NCBI GenBank assembly: GCA_947625935.1
Contig: CANQQE010000001.1
Location: 62,001-126,000, forward strand
Origin: an uncultured Muribaculaceae bacterium
Lineage (GTDB): Bacteria; Bacteroidota; Bacteroidia; Bacteroidales; Muribaculaceae
DNA: 64,000 nt
Reading direction: 5' to 3'
Position 1 is the first letter of the stretch; every line of letters starts with the position of its first letter. The position numbers were made by a program, and so were the translations under genes. The notes under the pieces were generated by a model. The model saw nothing but the letters and a program-made list of their open reading frames with translations. It made no database searches and was not told the DNA's origin. This document shows, one piece after another, positions 46,937 through 56,805 of the stretch.

Positions 46937-47632
46937 TCAGTGCTTCGCTTTGGCCAATACTTCGTCAATCATACCGTAGGATTTAGCCTCCTCGGCAGTC
47001 ATCCAGTAGTCGCGGTCAGAGTCGCGTTCCACTTTCTCAAAAGGCATACCCGAATGGTCGGCTATAATGGTGTAGAGTTCCTTCTTGAGTTTTTGTATCT
47101 CGCGTGCTGTGATTTCAATATCTGAAGCCTGCCCTTGCGCGCCGCCCATGGGCTGATGGATCATGACGCGTGAATGTTTAAGGGCGAAACGCTTACCGGC
47201 CGTGCCCGACACGAGCAGCACGGCGGCCATCGAAGCAGCCATGCCTGTGCATATCGTAGCCACGTCGCTTGAAATATACTGCATGGTGTCGTAAATGCCA
47301 AGACCTGCGTACACCGAGCCGCCGGGAGAGTTGATGTAGATAGATACATCTTTACCGGGGTCGGCTGAGTCGAGATACAGTAGCTGGGCCTGGATGACAT
47401 TGGCGGTATAGTCGTTTACGTCGGTTCCGAGGAAGATGATGCGGTCCATCATCAGTCTGGAAAATACATCCATTTGGGCCACATTGAGCTGGCGTTCCTC
47501 GATGATGGTGGGAGATATATAACTTGAAGTGATGGCTGTTGATGCAGCCGCCGAATATTGGTCAAGGGCGAGACCATTCATGCCGAGATGCTTCACGGCA
47601 TAGTTGCGAAAATCGTTGTTGGTCATGTTCAT
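46937..47632 (-). CDS. clpP: ATP-dependent Clp protease proteolytic subunit
   Basis: A serine peptidase that forms the double-heptamer chamber used with ClpX. The chosen ATG at 47632 gives 231 residues; ATG 47626 is an equal alternative, and the longer TTG frame is unlikely. Catalytic Ser is in [14 protein letters not shown], His in [12 protein letters not shown], and the Asp in [15 protein letters not shown]. The N-terminal part (about 30 residues before TPTIIEERQ-type [11 protein letters not shown]) may include a short propeptide. Between tig and clpX. Confidence 0.97.
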   Translation of the reverse strand: MNMTNNDFRNYAVKHLGMNGLALDQYSAAASTAITSSYISPTIIEERQLNVAQMDVFSRLMMDRIIFLGTDVNDYTANVIQAQLLYLDSADPGKDVSIYINSPGGSVYAGLGIYDTMQYISSDVATICTGMAASMAAVLLVSGTAGKRFALKHSRVMIHQPMGGAQGQASDIEITAREIQKLKKELYTIIADHSGMPFEKVERDSDRDYWMTAEEAKSYGMIDEVLAKAKH

Positions 47633-47728
47633 TGCTTTTTTACCTTTCAATTACTTAGTCAAAGATAGTAATAAAAATAATAACCTGCAAATTTTAATCA
47701 GATATTCAAAGATAAATCGCCAATGCGC

Positions 47729-47766
47729 AAAAGAGGTGCCGATTTTGGTTTATCGGCACCTCTTTC
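47729..47766 (-). terminator. Terminator or attenuator between tig and clpP
   Basis: AAAGAGGTGCCGAT and ATCGGCACCTCTTT form a perfect 14-bp stem with an 8-base loop; on the minus strand it ends in a CTCTTTT run. It lies just after tig, so clpP-clpX probably has extra transcription from elsewhere or depends on read-through. Confidence 0.8.
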
Positions 47767-47795
47767 ACTGTTAAAGATATTTTAACTGCGGATGT

Positions 47796-49157
47796 TTACG
47801 CTTCAGTCTCGGCGATTTTTTTGAATTCATCGAGCGAAACGGTCTTTTCGTCAAGTGTGACAGCGGCTTTGATGATGTTGAACAGCTTTATGTCACCTAC
47901 CTGCTCCACGAGTTTCGGGCGGTAGTTCTTGTCGTTCAGGATATTTTTGGCGAAGGTTGTGATTGTCTCCTCGTCCATGTTGGTCATGCCGTATTGGGCG
48001 AATTGGTTGGCGGCTATCTGTTTCGCGAGATTGAGCAGATCGGCGTCCTCGATTTTCATGTCGGTTATTTCCGCTATTTTTTCACGGATGAGTTGCCATT
48101 CAAGAGCGGGAATCATTGATTCAAATTCTTTATCGAGATTCTCGTCCTGGATTTCGGGATTACGCACTTTCATCCATTTTTTCAGGAATGCGACGGGAAG
48201 TGCCATTTTGCCGTATTTGTCAAGAAAGAATTTCTGTGCGTCGCGGCGGAAAAGCATCTCGCTGTTTGGTGCGAGGCTTCCTGCGATCATCTCTTTGAGT
48301 GCGGCGTTGTACTCATCCTCGTTGTGTACTTTGTCGGCTCCGAAAACATCTTTGTAAAAATCCTCGTTGTGTTCGGCGAGTTTCAAAACGATAATTTCAG
48401 AGATGGCAAGTTCAAAATCCGCTTTTATGTCGGCGGCTTTATCTTTGTCGACATGGAGCATTGATGAAAGTTCGGTTACATTGCCTTCGCAGGTAGCCCA
48501 CGGGTTGAAACGCACCTTGTCTCCGACTTTTTTACCAAGGAAAAGGTCGGACTGCTCTTTGCTCTTGAAGAACATCGGGGCTACGATACCGTCCACAACC
48601 TGAATGGCATCTTCGCCATCCTTGATTGTGCCGTCTTCATTAAGCTCCATGATTGCACCTTTGACGAGGGCTTTGGCGTCGACTTCTTCGCCGGGCACCT
48701 GGGCACCAAATCGTTCGCGAAGATGTTCGTCTTGCTCTTTGAGCATAGCGTCATCAACGGCGATTGTGTAGTAAGGGATGTTCACGCTTTTGTCAAGAGT
48801 GAGATTGATTTCGGGTGCGATACCGATTTCATATTGGAAGGTGTAGTCCTTGTCGTCGAGATTGATTTCCTTGACTTCAACGGGCAGCGGCTGGCCGAGG
48901 ATAGATATTTTGTTTTCGTTGATGTAGTCGATGGCTGCTGTGGCTGCATCCTGGTTGATAACATCGCTTTTCACCTGCTTGCCGAAACGGCGACGCAATT
49001 GATCGATGCTGATGTGCCCTTTGCGGAAACCGGGGATGGTGTGAGTGCGGCCAAATTGCTTGAGCTCTTTGGTGACTTTTTCCTGGTAATCGTTTTCTTC
49101 AATCGATACGTTGAGAATCGCTGTCACGTCATCGATTTTGTCAAGTGTTACGTTCAT
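47796..49157 (-). CDS. tig: Trigger factor
   Basis: A ribosome-bound chaperone. The 453-residue protein has the N-terminal ribosome-binding domain with the signature loop GFRKGHIS (residues about 43-50), then a peptidyl-prolyl isomerase-like region (KALVKGAIMELNEDG), and a helical C-terminal arm domain (FLKKWMKVRNPEIQ). The first gene of the tig-clpP-clpX-recQ region. The C terminus lacks a zinc site or other additions. Confidence 0.95.
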   Translation of the reverse strand: MNVTLDKIDDVTAILNVSIEENDYQEKVTKELKQFGRTHTIPGFRKGHISIDQLRRRFGKQVKSDVINQDAATAAIDYINENKISILGQPLPVEVKEINLDDKDYTFQYEIGIAPEINLTLDKSVNIPYYTIAVDDAMLKEQDEHLRERFGAQVPGEEVDAKALVKGAIMELNEDGTIKDGEDAIQVVDGIVAPMFFKSKEQSDLFLGKKVGDKVRFNPWATCEGNVTELSSMLHVDKDKAADIKADFELAISEIIVLKLAEHNEDFYKDVFGADKVHNEDEYNAALKEMIAGSLAPNSEMLFRRDAQKFFLDKYGKMALPVAFLKKWMKVRNPEIQDENLDKEFESMIPALEWQLIREKIAEITDMKIEDADLLNLAKQIAANQFAQYGMTNMDEETITTFAKNILNDKNYRPKLVEQVGDIKLFNIIKAAVTLDEKTVSLDEFKKIAETEA

Positions 49158-49542
49158 CTTGTTTATTTAATCGTTATAGTAATCAATAAGTTGCTATTGA
49201 ATATATACATTCAATGCCGCAAAAAGGTTTTCTGAGAACAGATTCCCGTTTTGATTTGCAAAATTAGTGGTTATTAGTCAAAATGGCCAATTTAACTGAA
49301 TAATTTTTAATTTTTTTGGATTTTGTGACGGCTCGATGCCGGGATATCGCAGCGTAACTATTTGGTAATTCAGTGCGTTACGTTAAAATATAGACGTCAT
49401 TGCTAAAGTCGTGCAGAATCTTACAATTTATTAAACAGGCGTTTATGCGGATTGGGGAAAAATGAGTAAATTCGCGGCTGAAAGCAGCCATGCTATCGTT
49501 TATGATTGAATAATACATTTTATAATATAGTAATTACTACTC
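49158..49542. other. Divergent intergenic region between tig and purL
   Basis: A 385-base gap separating tig (minus) and purL (plus). TAATTTTG on the minus strand (49266-49259) is a -7 match for tig, with TTGG at 49290-49287 as a fair -33 box. On the plus strand TAAATTCG at 49467-49474 is a weak -7 candidate for purL. I see no hairpin, ORF or RNA gene in the remainder. Confidence 0.45.
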
Positions 49543-52500
49543 ATGGTACAATTCTTTAAAAAAGGCGCCGATTTGGTGACGGCTGTGGAAACCGATCATA
49601 AATTGTCGCCCGAGGAAATCGAGAAGCTGCAATGGCTTTTTGACGGGGCTAAACCTATCTCGGGGACTTCGGTCAAAGGCCGATTTGTAGGTCCTCGCAA
49701 GGAAATGATAACCCCTTGGAGCACTAATGCGGTTGAAATCACTCAAAACATGGGTCTTGAAGGGATTACACGCATCGAACAGTATTCTCGTGTCGACAGT
49801 GAGGACGCCGCATACGACAAGATGCTTCAGCGGATGTATGATGGCCTTAACTCGACGTTGTTTAAAGTCAATAGAGTACCTGAGCCTATAGTCTATATTG
49901 ACGACATTGCAGCCTATAACCGACAGGAGGGGCTTGCGCTCAGTCCCGATGAAGAAGCCTATCTCCAGAATTTGAGCCATAAGCTCGGACGGCCTTTGAC
50001 CGATAGTGAGGTTTTTGGCTTTTCGCAGGTTAATTCAGAGCATTGCCGCCATAAAATATTCAATGGCACGTTTGTCATTGATGGGGAGGAGAAACCTATG
50101 TCGCTTTTCAAGCTCATCAAAAAAACCTCACAGGAAAATCCCAATGGCCTTGTCTCGGCATATAAGGATAATGTGGCGTTTATCGATGGACCCAAAGTTG
50201 ACCAGTTCTATCCTGTCAACCCCGACAAACCTGATTACTTCACGATTAAGGATGTCGACACAGTGATTTCCTTGAAAGCGGAGACCCATAACTTCCCTAC
50301 CACGGTGGAACCGTTCAATGGTGCCGCCACTGGCACGGGCGGTGAAATACGCGACCGTCTTGGCGGAGGCAAAGCGAGTCTCCCTATTGCCGGTACCGCT
50401 GTTTACATGACGTCGTATCCGCGTCTTTCACCCGAACACCGGTGGGAGCTGATGATGGATCCGAGAGCTTGGCTCTATCAGACTCCTGCCGATATATTGA
50501 TTAAAGCGTCAAACGGAGCGTCTGATTTTGGAAATAAGTTCGGACAGCCACTGATTTGCGGATCCTTGCTGACCTTTGAGCATACCGAGGACAATCGTCG
50601 ATACGCATACGATAAGGTCATTATGCTCGCGGGTGGTGTAGGATTCGCCGCAAAAAAAGATGCTATCAAAGGAGAGCCTGTCCAGGGTGAAAATGTCGTT
50701 GTCATGGGCGGCGATAACTATCGCATCGGTATGGGTGGCGGTGCGGTGTCGTCGGTAGAAACCGGGCAATATGACAATGCAATCGAGCTGAACGCCGTTC
50801 AGCGTGCCAACCCTGAAATGCAGAAACGTGTGGCCAATGTCATCAGAGCTTTGGCTGAAAGCGACGAAAACCCTATTGTGTCAATCCATGATCACGGGGC
50901 CGGAGGCCACCTCAACGCATTATCGGAACTTGTGGAGGCTACGGGTGGTAAAATTGACATAGACGCTCTGCCGGTTGGCGACAAGACTCTGTCTGATAAA
51001 GAAATTGTCGGTAACGAGAGTCAGGAACGCATGGGAATGGTAGTTGAAGCAAAAGATATTCCTTATATAGAGCGCATTGCGCAGCGTGAGCGCGCCCCTA
51101 TGTATGTGGTCGGTGAAACAACCGGCGACAATCGCTTCACTTTCGAGCGAAGGAACGGTAAGAAGCCGATTGATCTGGAAATGGCCGATATGTTTGGTAA
51201 CTCGCCCAAAACCGTGATGGTCGACAAAACGGTTAAGCGTGAGTTCAAAGATGCCTCTTACGATGCCGCAAATATAGAGCGGTATGTCAGAGACGTTTTA
51301 AGCCTCGAGTCTGTAGCTTGTAAAGATTGGCTGACCAATAAAGTAGACCGTTCGGTTACCGGGCGCATTGCCCGGCAGCAATGTCAGGGTGAGATTCAGC
51401 TTCCATTGAGCGATTGCGGTGTGGTCGCTCTTGATTACAAAGGTCGCGCGGGTATTGCGACCTCAATCGGTCATGCGCCACAGGTAGCTTTGGTCGACTC
51501 TGCCAAGGGGTCGGTTATGGCTATTGCGGAAGCCCTCACTAACATTGCGACGGCCAATCTCAAAGATGGTTTGAAAAGCGTGTCGCTGAGTGCCAACTGG
51601 ATGTGGCCATGCAAGAATGAAGGTGAGGATGCGGCTTTATATCGCGCCGTGGAGGCTTGCAGCCGTTTCGCCTGTGAATTGGGAATTAATATCCCGACTG
51701 GGAAGGACAGTTTGTCAATGACACAAAAATATGGCGATGACAAAGTGTTTGCCCCCGGCACGGTCATCATTTCGGCGGCGGGAGAAGTTAGTGATGTGCG
51801 CAAGACGGTCTCGCCTGTGGTGCAGCCTAAAGAATCAACATTATATTATATAGACTTCTCCGGCGATAAACTCAGACTTGGCGGTTCGGCGTTGGCTCAG
51901 ACACAAAATTCTATCGGTCAAGAGGCTCCTACTGTTACGGATGCCGAATTATTCGCCAAGGCATTTTCTGTTGTGCAGGCGTTAGTCAAGAAAGGTCAGT
52001 TGCTGTCTGCTCATGACGTTTCGGCAGGCGGTTTGATCACCACACTGCTTGAAATGACATTCGCTAACACAAAAGGCGGTCTTAACGTCTATACCGACGG
52101 ATTTAAGATGTATGGCGAAACCGATCTCGTCAAGATTCTATTTGCCGAGAATCCCGCTATGGTGATTCAGGTTGACGACAAGAAAAAAGTTTCGGTCGAA
52201 AAGTCGCTTGATGAATCCGGTGTCAAGTATTTCCCCGTAGCCGCACCCTCCGACGAGAGAGTTGTTATGGTCACTCACGATGAATCATCGTTGCTTTTCG
52301 GCATAGACTATCTCCGGGATGTGTGGTTTGAAACATCATACCTGCTTGATTGCCTGCAAAGCGGTAATAAATGCGCGTCTGAACGTTTTGAAAATTACAA
52401 GAAACAGCCTGTCAGGTACCGGATCCCGGCGTCGTTTAAAGGAAAGCTGTCTGCGCTTGGACTTGATTTGAGCCGAAAGGAGAAAACCGGGGTCAAGGCG

Positions 52501-53247
52501 GCCATAATCAGAGAGAAAGGGGTTAACGGTGACCGTGAGATGGCTTATTCGCTTCATCTCGCTGGCTTTGACGTGAAAGATGTGCACATGACTGACCTCA
52601 TGTCTGGCCGGGAGACGCTTGAAGATGTAAATATGATTGTATTTTGCGGCGGGTTCTCCAATTCCGACGTGCTTGGCTCGGCCAAAGGCTGGGCGGGTGG
52701 CTTCAGATGGAATCCAACGGCTAAGAAAGCTCTTGAAAACTACTATAAACGCTCCGATACATTGAGCCTCGGCATATGCAACGGTTGTCAGTTGATGATT
52801 GAGCTGAATCTGATTAACCCCGAGCACGCCAAGCGCACCAGAATGGAACATAATGTGTCGCATAAATTCGAGTCGCAGTTCCTCGGTCTTTCGATTCCGC
52901 AAAACAACAGCGTCATGCTTGGCTCGCTTTCGGGATATAAACTTGGCATATGGGTCGCACACGGTGAAGGTCGATTCTCATTGCCCGAGCCAATGGGTAG
53001 TTACAACGTGGTAGCCAAATACAACTACGCCGCATATCCCGGCAATCCGAATGGATCTAAAGCCTCGGTAGCCGGAATTGCATCAGCCGACGGTCGTCAT
53101 CTGGCTATGATGCCACACCTTGAACGCGCTATCTTCCCATGGCAATGCGCATATTATCCGTCATCGCGACAGAAGGATGATGTCACGCCTTGGATTGAAG
53201 CGTTTATCAACGCGCGTATTTGGATTCAAGATAAACTTGGAAAATAA
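49543..53247 (+). CDS. purL: Phosphoribosylformylglycinamidine synthase (large, single-chain)
   Basis: Converts FGAR to FGAM with glutamine in purine synthesis. At 1234 residues it is the single-chain form with the amidotransferase fused at the C terminus. The FGAR/ATP parts have VNSEHCRHKIFNGTF, LKAETHNFPTTVEPFNGAATG and DHGAGGHLNALSELVE. The C-terminal glutaminase (from about residue 970) has the nucleophile Cys in LGICNGCQLMIEL and the HGEGRF segment with the catalytic His. A strong hairpin follows the stop codon, and a PurF-like gene comes next. Confidence 0.97.
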   Translation: MVQFFKKGADLVTAVETDHKLSPEEIEKLQWLFDGAKPISGTSVKGRFVGPRKEMITPWSTNAVEITQNMGLEGITRIEQYSRVDSEDAAYDKMLQRMYDGLNSTLFKVNRVPEPIVYIDDIAAYNRQEGLALSPDEEAYLQNLSHKLGRPLTDSEVFGFSQVNSEHCRHKIFNGTFVIDGEEKPMSLFKLIKKTSQENPNGLVSAYKDNVAFIDGPKVDQFYPVNPDKPDYFTIKDVDTVISLKAETHNFPTTVEPFNGAATGTGGEIRDRLGGGKASLPIAGTAVYMTSYPRLSPEHRWELMMDPRAWLYQTPADILIKASNGASDFGNKFGQPLICGSLLTFEHTEDNRRYAYDKVIMLAGGVGFAAKKDAIKGEPVQGENVVVMGGDNYRIGMGGGAVSSVETGQYDNAIELNAVQRANPEMQKRVANVIRALAESDENPIVSIHDHGAGGHLNALSELVEATGGKIDIDALPVGDKTLSDKEIVGNESQERMGMVVEAKDIPYIERIAQRERAPMYVVGETTGDNRFTFERRNGKKPIDLEMADMFGNSPKTVMVDKTVKREFKDASYDAANIERYVRDVLSLESVACKDWLTNKVDRSVTGRIARQQCQGEIQLPLSDCGVVALDYKGRAGIATSIGHAPQVALVDSAKGSVMAIAEALTNIATANLKDGLKSVSLSANWMWPCKNEGEDAALYRAVEACSRFACELGINIPTGKDSLSMTQKYGDDKVFAPGTVIISAAGEVSDVRKTVSPVVQPKESTLYYIDFSGDKLRLGGSALAQTQNSIGQEAPTVTDAELFAKAFSVVQALVKKGQLLSAHDVSAGGLITTLLEMTFANTKGGLNVYTDGFKMYGETDLVKILFAENPAMVIQVDDKKKVSVEKSLDESGVKYFPVAAPSDERVVMVTHDESSLLFGIDYLRDVWFETSYLLDCLQSGNKCASERFENYKKQPVRYRIPASFKGKLSALGLDLSRKEKTGVKAAIIREKGVNGDREMAYSLHLAGFDVKDVHMTDLMSGRETLEDVNMIVFCGGFSNSDVLGSAKGWAGGFRWNPTAKKALENYYKRSDTLSLGICNGCQLMIELNLINPEHAKRTRMEHNVSHKFESQFLGLSIPQNNSVMLGSLSGYKLGIWVAHGEGRFSLPEPMGSYNVVAKYNYAAYPGNPNGSKASVAGIASADGRHLAMMPHLERAIFPWQCAYYPSSRQKDDVTPWIEAFINARIWIQDKLGK

Positions 53248-53250
53248 TCT

Positions 53251-53308
53251 GTAACAGGAGCGGAAAAGGCCGCCGACCATTCGGCTCTCTTTTCCGCTCC
53301 TCTGTTAC
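53251..53308. repeat. Long inverted repeat between purL and the PurF-like gene
   Basis: GTAACA-GGAGCGGAAAAG (53251-53268) pairs with CTTTTCCGCTCC-TC-TGTTAC (53289-53308), an 18-bp stem with a 2-base bulge and a small inner GCCG/CGGC hairpin. No T-run follows on either strand, so it may be a weak terminator or mRNA-stability element. Its loop shares AAGGCCGCCGACC and TTCG with the BspA leader at about 43180. Confidence 0.65.
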
Positions 53309-53362
53309 CATCATACACAACCAAAAATAGAGATTAACAGTTAAAACCATACTTTTACAGCA

Positions 53363-54766
53363 ATGGGAGGTTTTTTTGGAGTAGCTAAAAAGGAAAGATG
53401 CGTCAACGAACTGTTTTATGGCGTTGACTATAATTCCCACATGGGCACTAAGCGTGCCGGTATAGCGACGGTGAATAACGGCATATTTACCCGTTCGATT
53501 CATAATATCGAAAATTCTTATTTCCGTTCAAAATTTGAAGGGGATCTTGATGAATTTGAAGGTAATTCAGGTATTGGTGTCATTAGCGACACCGATGCCC
53601 AACCTATAATAGTGAATTGTCATCTTGGCAAATTCGCTATAGTGACAGTTGGCAGAATAAACAATATCTCCGAGCTTGAGAAGGAGCTTCTTGCCAAGGG
53701 GCATCATTTCTGCGAACACAGCTATGATATAATCAATCCTACCGAAATGGTGGCGGCGCTGATCAGCGAGGGCACCGACTATGTCTCGGGTATTCGCAAT
53801 GCGCAGGAACGGTTGAAGGGTTCGTGCTCGATGCTGCTTCTCACCGAAGACGGCATCATTGCCGCCCGCGATAAACTTGGTCGCACTCCGATTCTGATTG
53901 GTCGCAAGGAAGGTGCGAGTGCTGTGACATCTGAGAGCTGTGCTTTCCCAAATCTTGACTACTCTATATCCTACACAATGGCACCTGCCGAAATTGTCGA
54001 GATAACAGCTGATGGGTTCAGGCAGCTTGCTCCCGGCCAAAACAAAATGCAGATATGCGCGTTCTTGTGGACTTATTACGGTTATCCGGCCTGCGAATAT
54101 GAAGACCGAAATGTCGATCAGATGCGTTATGCGTCGGGCGAGGCGATGGCCAGAGAAGATGACGCCGATATTGATATGGTGAGTGCCATCCCCGACTCTG
54201 GCATAGGAATGGCCTTGGGATACGCTCACGGCAAAGGAGTCCCCTATCAGCGCGGTATAGTGAAGTACACGCCGACTTGGCCCCGAAGCTTCACGCCAAG
54301 CACCCAGGAACGTCGCGAACTCGTCGCCAAAATGAAACTGATACCCAACAAGGCCGTTTTGCGAGGAAAGCGTGTCGTTTTCTGTGACGACTCGATCGTG
54401 CGCGGTACACAGTTGAGAGACAATGTAAAAGATTTGTTTGATTGCGGCGCAAAAGAGGTTCATATGCGCATCAGTTGCCCGCCTCTTATTTACGCTTGCC
54501 GTTATCTTAACTTTACATCTTCCAAAAGTGATATGGAGCTTATTACGCGCCGGGTGATTGGTGATTTGGAGGGCGACCCTAACAAAAATCTGCGATTATA
54601 TGCTGTGACCGGCAGTAAGGAATATAACAGAATGGTCGAGGAGATTCGACGTCGGCTCAATATCACCTCATTGAAATTCAGTTCGCTTGAAAATGTGGTT
54701 AAAGCGATTGGATTACCTAAGGAATGTATTTGTACGCATTGCTTTGATGGCTCAAGTTATGAATAA
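53363..54766 (+). CDS. PurF-like amidophosphoribosyltransferase homologue lacking the catalytic Cys
   Basis: A 467-residue PurF homologue: an N-terminal Ntn-type glutaminase-like domain (about residues 1-240; NSHMGTKRAGIAT, VGRINNISELEKELL, ARDKLGRTPILIG) and a C-terminal phosphoribosyltransferase domain with the PRPP loop VVFCDDSIVRGTQL. True PurF begins, after processing, with the nucleophile Cys (CGVFG or CGIVG). Here the start is MGGFFGVAKKERC, with Gly at that position, so glutamine hydrolysis by the usual mechanism should be lost. It could use free ammonia or a partner glutaminase, or have a different role. It lies after purL but is separated by a hairpin. Confidence 0.85.
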   Translation: MGGFFGVAKKERCVNELFYGVDYNSHMGTKRAGIATVNNGIFTRSIHNIENSYFRSKFEGDLDEFEGNSGIGVISDTDAQPIIVNCHLGKFAIVTVGRINNISELEKELLAKGHHFCEHSYDIINPTEMVAALISEGTDYVSGIRNAQERLKGSCSMLLLTEDGIIAARDKLGRTPILIGRKEGASAVTSESCAFPNLDYSISYTMAPAEIVEITADGFRQLAPGQNKMQICAFLWTYYGYPACEYEDRNVDQMRYASGEAMAREDDADIDMVSAIPDSGIGMALGYAHGKGVPYQRGIVKYTPTWPRSFTPSTQERRELVAKMKLIPNKAVLRGKRVVFCDDSIVRGTQLRDNVKDLFDCGAKEVHMRISCPPLIYACRYLNFTSSKSDMELITRRVIGDLEGDPNKNLRLYAVTGSKEYNRMVEEIRRRLNITSLKFSSLENVVKAIGLPKECICTHCFDGSSYE

Positions 54767-54779
54767 TTAGCTAAATATG

Positions 54780-54811
54780 TTTGGCTGAGTTACAATTATT
54801 CTCTAACTTTG
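54780..54811 (+). promoter_or_regulatory. Promoter of the etfB-etfA-acyl-CoA dehydrogenase operon
   Basis: TTTG at 54780-54783, a 20-base spacer and TAACTTTG at 54804-54811 match the consensus exactly. The leader to etfB is about 45 nt. Confidence 0.72.
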
Positions 54812-54861
54812 TCATCTTGTTTAAGGTAAATATAGTTATTATTTATTAACACTATTTTAAT

Positions 54862-55734
54862 ATGAGTTTAAACATCGTTGTGCTCGCAAAGCAGGTGCCT
54901 GACACCCGCAATGTGGGCAAAGATGCAATGAAGGAAGATGGCACCATCAACCGTGCTGCTCTGCCGGCCATCTTCAACCCCGAAGACCTTAATGCGCTTG
55001 AGCAGGCTTTGCGTCTTAAAGATGCCAATCCCGGCTCAACTGTAACATTGTTGACCATGGGACTTCCGCGAGCTGCGGAGATTATCCGCGAAGCTATCTA
55101 TCGCGGTGCTGATGCAGGTATAGTGCTTACCGACCGCACTCTTGGTGGTGCAGATACTCTTGCCACATCCTATTCGCTTGCGCAGGCCGTGAAAAAATTC
55201 GGCAATTACGACATTATTCTTGGCGGTCGCCAGGCTATCGACGGAGACACCGCTCAGGTTGGCCCTCAAATCGCAGAGAAACTCGGTTTGCCTCAGGTCA
55301 CATATGCTGAGGATATTCTCGACTTGAAAGATGGGTATGTCACTGTAAAACGTCGCCTTGAGTCAGGGGTTGAAACTGTTAAGGCTCCCCTCCCCTGTGT
55401 CGTGACTGTTAACGGCTCAGCCGCAGAATGCCGTCCTCGCAACGCACGTCGGGTGATGCGATATAAGTATGCTGTTTCACCAAGTGAAAAAGCTAAACTT
55501 GCTCCCGAGATTCTCGCTATTGTCGAGAGACGTCCTGAGCTTAATTTGCAGGAGTGGAGCGCGGCTTATGTTGAAGCTGATCCCGATCAAATCGGTCTCG
55601 CAGGTTCTCCCACTAAAGTGAAAGCCATCGAAAACGTTGTCTTTACCGCCAAGGAAAGCCGCTGTCTCGACAACAGTGATGAACATATCGAGGGCTTGAT
55701 TAAAGAGTTGATAGCAAACCATACGATAGGTTAA
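54862..55734 (+). CDS. etfB: Electron transfer flavoprotein, beta subunit
   Basis: The AMP/FAD-binding small subunit of ETF, which accepts electrons from acyl-CoA dehydrogenases. The 290-residue protein begins NIVVLAKQVPDTRNVG, the usual EtfB start, followed by NPEDLNALEQALRLKD and the nucleotide-binding GGADTLATSYSLAQAVKKF and GRQAIDGDTAQVGPQIAE. It is a little longer than typical (about 255-265). Whether it is a bifurcating type cannot be told by eye. Followed by etfA after 31 bases. Confidence 0.95.
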   Translation: MSLNIVVLAKQVPDTRNVGKDAMKEDGTINRAALPAIFNPEDLNALEQALRLKDANPGSTVTLLTMGLPRAAEIIREAIYRGADAGIVLTDRTLGGADTLATSYSLAQAVKKFGNYDIILGGRQAIDGDTAQVGPQIAEKLGLPQVTYAEDILDLKDGYVTVKRRLESGVETVKAPLPCVVTVNGSAAECRPRNARRVMRYKYAVSPSEKAKLAPEILAIVERRPELNLQEWSAAYVEADPDQIGLAGSPTKVKAIENVVFTAKESRCLDNSDEHIEGLIKELIANHTIG

Positions 55735-55765
55735 ACTTTCCATCTTTTACCAATAGACATTCATT

Positions 55766-56794
55766 ATGACAGACAATAATAACTTAATAGTATATTGCGA
55801 ATTTGAGGATGGCAAAGTTGCCGATGTAAGCCTTGAGTTGCTGACCAAGGGTCGCGCTCTCGCCTCAAAGTTGGGCGTCAAATTAGAAGCATTGGTTATT
55901 GGTGACAATCTCGACGGTATCGAGTCGCAGATAGCGCCTTATGGAGCCGATGTAATCTACAAGGTGGAGGACAAACGCCTGTACCCCTACACTTCCAATC
56001 CCCATGCTTCGGTATTGATTAATCTTTTCAAGGAAATCAAACCTCAAATCTGCTTGATGGGTGCGACCTGTATAGGCCGTGACCTTGGCCCTCGCGTGTC
56101 GTCGAGTCTTCACAGTGGTTTGACTGCCGATTGCACCTCACTTGAAATCGGCGATCATAAAGACCCCAAGACAGGTAAGGAATATGTCGATCTGTTATAT
56201 CAGATTCGTCCTGCGTTTGGCGGCAATATCGTTGCCACGATTGTCAACCCCGAATGCCGCCCTCAGATGGCGACAGTGCGTGAGGGAGTGATGAAGAAGG
56301 AGATTTATGATGCCGACCACAAGGCTGAGGTGGTGAATCTCGACGCGTCTAAATATGTAAGCCCCGAAGATTTCGTGGTTGAGATTATAGATCGTCATAT
56401 CGAGAAATCAAAGGTTAATATTAAAAACTCACCTATTATTGTAGCCGGTGGCTACGGTGTTGGCAGTAAAGAGAACTTCCAGCTCCTCTTTGATTTGGCT
56501 AACACTCTTGGTGGTGAAGTCGGAGCGTCGCGTGCCGCTGTCGATGCCGGTTTTGTTGAACACGACCGCCAGATTGGACAGACAGGTGTTACCGTCCGCC
56601 CGAAACTCTATATCGCTTGCGGTATTTCTGGGCAAATTCAGCATATCGCAGGTATGCAGGAAAGCTCGATTGTCATCTCAATCAACAGTGATGAGAACGC
56701 TCCTATCAACGCCATTGCCGACTACGTTATTACCGGCACTGTTGAGGACGTGATTCCTAAGTTGATTAAATATTATAAGAAAAACTCCAAGTAA
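55766..56794 (+). CDS. etfA: Electron transfer flavoprotein, alpha subunit
   Basis: The FAD-binding large subunit of ETF. The 342-residue protein has an N-terminal adenine-binding fold (LGVKLEALVIGDNLDGIESQ) and a C-terminal FAD domain with VAGGYGVGSKENF, VGASRAAVDAGFVEHDRQIG, QTGVTVRPKLYIACGISG and ENAPINAIADY. This C-terminal half is the most conserved part of the family. It follows etfB in the standard order and precedes the dehydrogenase by 11 bases. Confidence 0.95.
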   Translation: MTDNNNLIVYCEFEDGKVADVSLELLTKGRALASKLGVKLEALVIGDNLDGIESQIAPYGADVIYKVEDKRLYPYTSNPHASVLINLFKEIKPQICLMGATCIGRDLGPRVSSSLHSGLTADCTSLEIGDHKDPKTGKEYVDLLYQIRPAFGGNIVATIVNPECRPQMATVREGVMKKEIYDADHKAEVVNLDASKYVSPEDFVVEIIDRHIEKSKVNIKNSPIIVAGGYGVGSKENFQLLFDLANTLGGEVGASRAAVDAGFVEHDRQIGQTGVTVRPKLYIACGISGQIQHIAGMQESSIVISINSDENAPINAIADYVITGTVEDVIPKLIKYYKKNSK

Positions 56795-56805
56795 CTCTCG
56801 ATAAA

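Noticed and set aside
52336-52962. 208-codon ORF on the minus strand opposite purL
   Set aside because: Antisense shadow of purL.
53567-54463. 298-codon ORF on the minus strand opposite the PurF-like gene
   Set aside because: Antisense shadow of a conserved gene; no start context or known motif.
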